Positions 7,855-12,462 of a stretch of DNA of 12,462 nt are shown one piece after another. The notes under the pieces were generated by a model. It did not search any database. It saw only the letters and a list, made by a program, of their open reading frames with translations, and was not told the DNA's origin. Position numbers and translations under genes: made by a program. Origin of the DNA: Bacteroidia bacterium (lineage in GTDB: Bacteria; Bacteroidota; Bacteroidia; NS11-12g; UBA9320); contig JAQWZS010000108.1 in NCBI GenBank assembly GCA_029253325.1, positions 1-12,462 on the forward strand, given 5' to 3'. The first letter of the stretch is position 1, and every line of letters begins with the position of its first letter.

Positions 7855-8029
7855 TTCACCACAGAAATATGCTGGAATTGGGTTTCAGTTAATCTTTTTA
7901 ACCCTAATTTTAGTTTTTGCGGGGAAGTATTTAGATGCTTACTTTAATTTAGAATCTGTTTTCTTGTTGATTGGTATTTTTATAGCTGTATTTGCAGTAA
8001 TGTACATTTTAATCAAGCGGCTAAAATAG
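7832..8029 (+). CDS. atpZ: AtpZ/AtpI-type F1Fo ATP synthase accessory membrane protein
   Basis: A small protein of 65 residues with two membrane helices (about 15-33 and 42-61), a short loop with GKYLDAYF and a basic C-terminus (IKRLK). The motifs YAGIGFQ and GKYLD agree with the AtpZ family (F0F1-ATPase subunit, putative Ca2+/Mg2+ transporter annotation). Studied members help ion supply or c-ring assembly; the precise role here is inferred. The ATG lies inside the end of the bactofilin gene (23-nt overlap), and its stop TAG is immediately followed by the ATG of the next gene. Confidence 0.8.
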   Translation: MPNKPRDNSPQKYAGIGFQLIFLTLILVFAGKYLDAYFNLESVFLLIGIFIAVFAVMYILIKRLK

Positions 8030-8434
8030 ATGGCTATTAAATTTATATCACGATTATTAGCCTTGGGGTTAGTCGTTGGGTTGATGAATATCGTCTTCTT
8101 TTACTTTACAAATGAGCTAGAGCAAATATGGTACTGGTCTGCACTTTTGTATTACCTTATCCTTGGTCTAGTTATTGGTAAACGATCTCATAATGCAATA
8201 GCTAATGATTCTAATTCTGCTTTTTTTATCGGAATCATGTCTGGGACAGGAATTCGAATGTTATTTTCAATCATTTTTATAGCTATCTACCTGATTGTTA
8301 GTGACATAAAGTCTAATATGTTTGTTGGCTATTATTTATTTTTATATTTATTGTTTACAATATTTGAAATATATCAATTAGTACATAAATTGCAAACCGA
8401 AAAAAACACCAACAAGGATAATGCAACAAGCTAG
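8030..8434 (+). CDS. Four-helix membrane protein, AtpI-like, of the atp operon
   Basis: A 134-residue protein with four predicted membrane helices (about 5-27, 33-50, 64-90, 95-117) and a polar, Asn/Lys-rich C-terminal tail. An Arg (R76 in GTGIRM) lies at the start of helix three. The helix count, size and location between atpZ and atpB resemble AtpI (ATP synthase protein I), an assembly factor for the c ring. Sequence similarity cannot be judged firmly by eye, so the AtpI assignment rests on topology and context. The start codon directly abuts the atpZ stop, and the last 14 nt overlap atpB. A protein of this kind often occupies this position in Bacteroidota atp operons. Confidence 0.65.
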   Translation: MAIKFISRLLALGLVVGLMNIVFFYFTNELEQIWYWSALLYYLILGLVIGKRSHNAIANDSNSAFFIGIMSGTGIRMLFSIIFIAIYLIVSDIKSNMFVGYYLFLYLLFTIFEIYQLVHKLQTEKNTNKDNATS

Positions 8435-9521
8435 TATTCAGCAGTTTAGGGTTAATTTAAAATCATTTTTTTTCGTGCTCATCGCCATGTTTATGACGTC
8501 TTTTTCAGCTATCGCTGAACATGCAGCCGAAGATCATCAAGAAGAAGAGGGTTTTAATGCAGGTGAAGTGATTATGCATCATGTTATGGATAACCACGAA
8601 ATTCACATCGGCCCAATCCATGTTCCATTACCGATAATTTTGTATTCTAAAGAAAAAGGGTTAGACTATTTCATGTCTTCTCATCTAACTCACGGAAGCT
8701 CATACAAAGGTTATGCAATGGTCCATGAAAAAATATATCATGTAGGACCAGATGGTGAATTATCGCATGATGAGCATGGACATGTAGTTGGCGAAAGACC
8801 ATTGGACCTTTCGATTACCAAATCTGTATTTGGGATGTTGCTTACAATGGGTATCATGTTGTTTGTTTTTATATCTATCAGCAAATCATACCAAAAGAGA
8901 CAGAGGATGGCTCCCCAAGGGATGCAGTCCTTTTTTGAGCCGCTTATACTTTTTGTTAAAGATGAAATCGCAAAACCTTCTATAGGAAAAAAGTATGAAA
9001 AATTCTTACCCTACCTATTAACTATATTTTTCTTCATTTGGATAGGAAACATGCTAGGGTTAATCCCTTTTATTGGAGGGTTTAACGTGACAGGTAATAT
9101 AGCAGTAGCCCTTGTTTTAGCATTATTCACCTTTGTGATAACATCTGTGAATGGCAACAAGGATTATTGGAAACATATTTACAACACACCTGGAGTGCCT
9201 TGGTGGTTGAAGTTTCCTATTCCTTTAATGTTTGTGATCGAATTTATTGGCTTTATATCTAAGCCAGTAGTATTAACACTTCGTTTATTCGCTAACATCA
9301 CAGCAGGACACATTATCATCCTCTCATTTGTGAGTTTGATATTCATTTTTAATAACTTGTATGGTGCAGGTGGCGGATATGGAGTATCTATTCTTTCTGT
9401 AGCATTTTCGATATTTATGTTTGCTATTGAGTTATTAGTAGCATTCTTACAAGCATATGTTTTTACACTGTTATCTGCATTGTATTTTGGTTCAGCAGTA
9501 GAGGAGCATCATGCACATTAA
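8421..9521 (+). CDS. atpB: F1Fo ATP synthase subunit a (AtpB) with N-terminal extension
   Basis: Stator subunit of Fo that forms the two proton half-channels. At 366 residues it is about 95 longer than E. coli AtpB (271). The extra part comprises a signal-peptide-like segment (hydrophobic 13-29, likely cleavage near SAIA-E) and a polar region 33-128 with 14 histidines. The helical core starts near 133. The essential Arg is R288 (TLRLFANITAG), the conserved Asn is N292 and the distal Gln is Q344 (FLQAYVF). Relative to E. coli, Glu219 is His297 and His245 is Glu337, the reciprocal exchange known from mitochondria and many bacteria. The start overlaps the preceding gene by 14 nt. AAGGA at 8414-8418 is only 2 nt from the ATG, too close for a normal ribosome site. 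Confidence 0.96.
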   Translation: MQQASIQQFRVNLKSFFFVLIAMFMTSFSAIAEHAAEDHQEEEGFNAGEVIMHHVMDNHEIHIGPIHVPLPIILYSKEKGLDYFMSSHLTHGSSYKGYAMVHEKIYHVGPDGELSHDEHGHVVGERPLDLSITKSVFGMLLTMGIMLFVFISISKSYQKRQRMAPQGMQSFFEPLILFVKDEIAKPSIGKKYEKFLPYLLTIFFFIWIGNMLGLIPFIGGFNVTGNIAVALVLALFTFVITSVNGNKDYWKHIYNTPGVPWWLKFPIPLMFVIEFIGFISKPVVLTLRLFANITAGHIIILSFVSLIFIFNNLYGAGGGYGVSILSVAFSIFMFAIELLVAFLQAYVFTLLSALYFGSAVEEHHAH

Positions 9522-9572
9522 ATAAGTTTATAATTAAATTAAATATAAATAAAAACAACTAACAATTAAAAG

Positions 9573-9821
9573 ATGGAATTTTTAACAATTTTATTAGACA
9601 TGGCAAATGCTTACATGGGAGCAGGAATCGGAGCAGGAGTTGCAGCTATTGGAGCTGGTATCGGTATCGGTAGAATCGGTGGATCTGCACTAGAATCTAT
9701 GGCTCGTCAGCCGGAGTCTACAGGAGACATCAGAGCAAACATGATCGTTGCTGCTGCCCTTGTTGAGGGTGCTGCTTTCTTTGGTATCATCGTTTGTCTA
9801 TTGGTAGTATTAACCAAATAA
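9573..9821 (+). CDS. atpE: F1Fo ATP synthase subunit c (AtpE)
   Basis: An 82-residue helical hairpin that oligomerises into the rotating c ring. Helix 1 (about 13-40) carries the glycine-rich packing motif (GAGIGAG...GAGIGIG). The polar loop contains ARQPE (44-48), which contacts gamma and epsilon. Helix 2 (about 56-80) holds the ion-binding carboxylate Glu65 (LVEGAAF). Na+-binding c subunits such as Ilyobacter carry Gln32 and a Ser or Thr directly after the Glu. Here Ile32 and Gly66 occupy those positions, so proton coupling is expected. An AT-rich gap of 51 bp precedes it, without a Shine-Dalgarno, and a strong stem-loop follows 19 bp after the stop. Unlike most of its neighbours it has spacers of more than 50 bp on both sides. 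Confidence 0.97.
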   Translation: MEFLTILLDMANAYMGAGIGAGVAAIGAGIGIGRIGGSALESMARQPESTGDIRANMIVAAALVEGAAFFGIIVCLLVVLTK

Positions 9822-9840
9822 TAATTAAAAAATAAACCGA

Positions 9841-9864
9841 GGTAGCGGGATATTTCTCGCTACC
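9841..9864 (+). promoter_or_regulatory. Intercistronic stem-loop between atpE and atpF
   Basis: A stem of ten pairs: GGTAGCG pairs perfectly with CGCTACC, then G-T, G-C and A-T close a 4-nt loop (TATT). A9840-T9865 can extend it. It stands out as GC-rich within an AT-rich 62-bp spacer. Only three T residues follow (9865-9867), so it is at best a weak terminator. A partial terminator or an RNA-stability element that raises atpE message over downstream genes is a reasonable inference. Confidence 0.65.
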
Positions 9865-9867
9865 TTT

Positions 9868-9872
9868 AAGGA
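9868..9872 (+). promoter_or_regulatory. Shine-Dalgarno-like AAGGA before atpF
   Basis: AAGGA lies 11 nt before the atpF ATG, just after the stem-loop. The spacing is longer than optimal. It is notable because most genes in this window have no recognisable Shine-Dalgarno sequence. Confidence 0.35.
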
Positions 9873-9883
9873 ATTATATTATT

Positions 9884-10375
9884 ATGAATCCATTATTGCC
9901 AGAATTAGGTCTTGTCCTTTGGATGTCCGTTGCCTTTTTAGTGGTACTTTTTCTGTTGAAGAAGTTCGCTTGGAAGGGGATAATCAAAGCACTCAACGAC
10001 CGAGAAGAATTTATTGAACGTTCATTAAAGTCTGCTGAAGAAGCAAAAGCTCAAATGAGTGACTTGAAAGCGGATAACGAAAAACTACTCATTGAAGCTA
10101 GAAAAGAACGCGAACAGATACTCAAAGAGGCTAAAGAGATGAAAGAGAAAATCTTGTCTGAAGCTAAAGTTACAGCTTCTGAAGAGGGTAATCGCTTAAT
10201 CACATCTGCACGTTCAGAAATTGATAAAGAAAAGAATCAAGCACTAGCTGATATCAAAAAGCAAGTAGCTGAAATTTCTTTAGAAGTAGCCGAAAAGGTA
10301 ATTCGAAAAGAATTAAGTGATCAAAGTGCTCATGAGTCGTTGATAGCATCACATTTAGAACAACAATCTAACTAA
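9884..10375 (+). CDS. atpF: F1Fo ATP synthase subunit b (AtpF)
   Basis: Peripheral-stalk subunit of 163 residues, linking Fo to F1. One N-terminal membrane helix (about 6-28; ELGLVLWMSVAFL) is followed by the basic boundary (LKKFAWKGI) and a long charged helix (about 35-155) rich in Ala, Glu and Lys. It contains the family-typical NDREEFIERSL segment (38-48) and heptad-like EARKEREQILKEAKEMK. The C-terminal part (EVAEKVIRKELS) should bind delta. Length matches E. coli b (156). The stop is 5 bp before atpH. Confidence 0.96.
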   Translation: MNPLLPELGLVLWMSVAFLVVLFLLKKFAWKGIIKALNDREEFIERSLKSAEEAKAQMSDLKADNEKLLIEARKEREQILKEAKEMKEKILSEAKVTASEEGNRLITSARSEIDKEKNQALADIKKQVAEISLEVAEKVIRKELSDQSAHESLIASHLEQQSN

Positions 10376-10380
10376 TTAGA

Positions 10381-10920
10381 ATGGCATCAAGTAGAATTGC
10401 ATCACGATATTCAAAGTCTTTATTCGACTTAGCTATTCAAGAAAATAAAATTGAGCAAGTTAAAGCAGATATGCATTCAATCGAATTAATGTGCAAGTCA
10501 TCTAATGATTTGATAGCATTGCTTAAAAATCCAATAGTTAAGGCTGAGGATAAAAAAGCGATTATGCTTAAATTGATTCACGAAACAGATAAATCTACAC
10601 AAGATTTTGTTTCATTCTTAATCGATAAAAAAAGAGAAGAAGAGTTGCCGCATATTGCATCACAATTTATAGCATCTTATAACCAAATGAAGGGAATATC
10701 TCAAGCAACGGTTGTTTCTGCTGTCCCTTTATCAGATAAGAACCTGTCTCAGATGCAAAGCTATGTGGAACAACTACTAAATCAATCAGACATTCAACTT
10801 CAAAATGAAGTAGATCCAAGTATTATTGGAGGTGTCATTGTAAAATATGAAGACAAACTTTTGGATAAAAGTGTATCCAAAGAACTTAGAGAAATCAGAA
10901 AACAATTAATTTATAATTAA
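10381..10920 (+). CDS. atpH: F1Fo ATP synthase subunit delta (AtpH, OSCP)
   Basis: A 179-residue protein that ties the b stalk to the top of the alpha3beta3 head. The N-terminal helical domain (about 3-105) begins with the typical SRIASRYSKSLFDLA. The C-terminal domain shows the OSCP signature near 143-176: VDPSIIGGVIVKYEDKLLDKS, followed by LREIRKQL. Full length for the family (E. coli 177). Spacing is 5 bp to atpF and 9 bp to atpA, so it belongs to the same transcript. Confidence 0.96.
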   Translation: MASSRIASRYSKSLFDLAIQENKIEQVKADMHSIELMCKSSNDLIALLKNPIVKAEDKKAIMLKLIHETDKSTQDFVSFLIDKKREEELPHIASQFIASYNQMKGISQATVVSAVPLSDKNLSQMQSYVEQLLNQSDIQLQNEVDPSIIGGVIVKYEDKLLDKSVSKELREIRKQLIYN

Positions 10921-10929
10921 AATACAAAT

Positions 10930-12462
10930 ATGGCTGCAATAAGACCAGACGAAGTTTCTAACATTATTAAAGAGCAATTAGCTGGGGTAAACTCAGATGC
11001 TCAATTAGAAGAGGTAGGTACCGTACTCCAAGTAGGTGACGGTATAGCACGTATTTATGGACTTACACAAGTTAAGTCAGGAGAGCTTATCGAATTTGAT
11101 AATGGTGTCCAAGGTATCGTATTGAACCTAGAGGAGGATAATGTGGGTGCTGTACTTTTAGGTAGTTCTACAGATATTAAAGAGGGAGATACGGTAAAAA
11201 GAACCAATAGAATTGCTTCATTAAAAGTAGGTGAAGGAATGTTGGGTAGAGTAGTAGATACATTGGGTAATCCTATCGATGGTAAAGGTCCAATTGAAGG
11301 AGATACTTATGAAATGCCCTTGGAGAGAAAAGCTCCGGGAGTTATTTATAGAGAGCCTGTATCGGAGCCTATGCAAACCGGTCTCAAGGCAGTTGATGCG
11401 ATGATTCCTATTGGTAGAGGTCAACGTGAGCTTATCATTGGTGATAGACAAACAGGTAAAACTGCAGTCGCAATTGATACCATTATCAATCAAAAAGAAT
11501 TTTACGACAAGGGAGAACCTGTTTTCTGTATTTATGTAGCATGTGGTCAAAAATCATCTACTGTAAAACAAGTAGTTTCTGCTCTTGAGCAAAAAGGAGC
11601 AATGGCCTATACTGTAGTTGTTTCTGCTTCTGCTGCAGATCCAGCTCCAATGCAATTTTATGCCCCAATGGCAGGAGCTGCAATTGGTGAGTTTTTTAGA
11701 GATACAGGCAGACCTGCACTTATTGTATACGATGATTTAAGTAAGCAAGCTGTTGCTTATCGTGAGGTTTCACTTCTTCTTAAGCGACCTCCAGGACGTG
11801 AGGCATACCCTGGAGATGTTTTCTATCTACACTCTCGTTTATTAGAGCGTGCTGCTAAGGTCAACGGATCTGATGAAATTGCTCAAGGAATGAATGATTT
11901 GCCAGATTCAATTAAACATCTTGTAAAAGGAGGAGGTTCTTTAACAGCCCTTCCAATCATTGAGACTCAAGCGGGTGATGTTTCGGCTTATATTCCAACA
12001 AACGTGATCTCTATCACCGATGGACAAATATTCTTAGAGTCTGATTTATTCAACTCAGGAGTTCGACCAGCGATTAACGTAGGTATTTCGGTATCTCGTG
12101 TAGGTGGAGCTGCTCAGAAAAAATCCATGAAAAAAACTTCTGGAACACTAAAATTAGATCAAGCCCAGTACAGAGAACTGGAGGCATTCGCTAAGTTTGG
12201 TTCTGATCTTGATGCGGCTACTAAAGGAGTTCTTGATAAAGGATCAAGAAACGTTGAAATTTTGAAGCAACCTCAGTTTTCGCCATTATCTGTGGGTAAA
12301 CAAGTTGCAATTATATATTTAGGAACTAAAGGCCTTTTGAGAGATGTCCCTGTTAATCAAGTTCGAAAATTTGAAGAAGAATTTTTGATGAAGATGGAGT
12401 CAGATCACAAGAAGGTATTAGACGCACTTACTGATGGTAAAATAAATGATAAATCTACTAGC
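10930..12462 (+). CDS. atpA: F1Fo ATP synthase subunit alpha (AtpA), 3' end cut by window
   Basis: Non-catalytic nucleotide-binding subunit of the F1 head. The frame runs from ATG at 10930 through 511 codons to the window edge without a stop; only a short C-terminal tail should be missing. The Walker A motif GDRQTGKT is at 171-178, with the usual alpha-subunit Gln at 174. The arginine finger that reaches into the beta catalytic site is R390 in VSRVGG. ALIVYDDLSKQA (Walker B region) and PGREAYPGDVFYLHSRLLERAA are also present. A segment after AAKVN (about 322-344) is roughly 7 residues longer than in E. coli. An alternating AT-rich leader without Shine-Dalgarno precedes it. The gamma gene would be expected next, outside the window. 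Confidence 0.97.
   Translation, partial: MAAIRPDEVSNIIKEQLAGVNSDAQLEEVGTVLQVGDGIARIYGLTQVKSGELIEFDNGVQGIVLNLEEDNVGAVLLGSSTDIKEGDTVKRTNRIASLKVGEGMLGRVVDTLGNPIDGKGPIEGDTYEMPLERKAPGVIYREPVSEPMQTGLKAVDAMIPIGRGQRELIIGDRQTGKTAVAIDTIINQKEFYDKGEPVFCIYVACGQKSSTVKQVVSALEQKGAMAYTVVVSASAADPAPMQFYAPMAGAAIGEFFRDTGRPALIVYDDLSKQAVAYREVSLLLKRPPGREAYPGDVFYLHSRLLERAAKVNGSDEIAQGMNDLPDSIKHLVKGGGSLTALPIIETQAGDVSAYIPTNVISITDGQIFLESDLFNSGVRPAINVGISVSRVGGAAQKKSMKKTSGTLKLDQAQYRELEAFAKFGSDLDAATKGVLDKGSRNVEILKQPQFSPLSVGKQVAIIYLGTKGLLRDVPVNQVRKFEEEFLMKMESDHKKVLDALTDGKINDKSTS

Noticed and set aside
7440..7862. A 140-codon open frame on the minus strand covering the bactofilin gene
   Set aside because: It is antisense to a clear bactofilin, Pro/Ser/Thr-rich in a way expected from the reverse complement of the repeats, and shows no domain, start signal or operon context.
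9522..9572. Internal promoter upstream of atpE (TAAGTTTA at 9523-9530)
   Set aside because: It misses the final G of TAnnTTTG and has no -33 element at the right spacing; the spacer is so AT-rich that such near matches are expected by chance.
9573..9821. Sodium-coupled ATP synthase
   Set aside because: Subunit c lacks the Gln in helix 1 and the Ser/Thr after the essential Glu that define Na+ binding; Ile32 and Gly66 are present instead.
11221..11550. Minus-strand open frame inside atpA
   Set aside because: It mirrors the highly conserved nucleotide-binding region of alpha and has no coding features of its own.
1..12462. Mobile element, CRISPR array, defence island or phage remnant
   Set aside because: No transposase, integrase, direct-repeat array, terminal repeats or tRNA was seen. 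All genes are recognisable envelope, secretion or ATP synthase functions with similar composition.

Overview
The window is AT-rich chromosomal DNA from a member of the Bacteroidota, probably a Flavobacteriales-like lineage (the order is a low-confidence guess). Three things point there: a C-terminal type IX secretion (T9SS) sorting domain on the first protein, a PorW/SprE-type T9SS/gliding protein, and the typical Bacteroidota F-type ATP synthase order (AtpZ, small four-helix membrane protein, AtpB with a secreted-type N-terminal extension, AtpE, AtpF, AtpH, AtpA). Most genes lack a clear Shine-Dalgarno, and promoter-like TAnnTTTG motifs are present, which also fits. No mobile element, CRISPR array, tRNA or rRNA was seen.

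Left part (1-1647, + strand): the 3' portion of a gene for a secreted peptide-N-glycosidase F-like protein. It has a PNGase F-type catalytic region, two beta-rich accessory regions and a T9SS type A sorting tail. Its 5' end lies outside the window.

Middle part (1665-6539, - strand): two genes 3 bp apart, read leftwards. First comes a PorW/SprE-like TPR protein, then a class A penicillin-binding protein (PBP1A type). They converge on the PNGase-like gene with only 17 bp between stops. An 84-bp divergent region (6540-6623) carries one promoter-like motif for each direction, and both flanking genes appear to start with TTG.

Right part (6624-12462, + strand): a tightly packed run of nine genes. 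It opens with a membrane-anchored M23 peptidase and a bactofilin, a cell-shape pair. It continues, with a 23-nt overlap, into AtpZ, a four-helix membrane protein, and F1Fo subunits a, c, b, delta and alpha (the last truncated by the window edge). A strong intercistronic stem-loop separates atpE from atpF. Subunit c has the features of a proton-coupled enzyme, and subunit a shows the mitochondrial-like His/Glu exchange relative to E. coli.

Overall this is mostly core Bacteroidota gene content: envelope growth, T9SS and ATP synthesis. I did not find a clearly new system. The points most worth a second look are the PNGase F-like protein with an altered active-site position, the M23-bactofilin pair fused transcriptionally to the atp operon, the apparently non-lipidated PorW/SprE, the histidine-rich AtpB extension, and the atpE/atpF hairpin.
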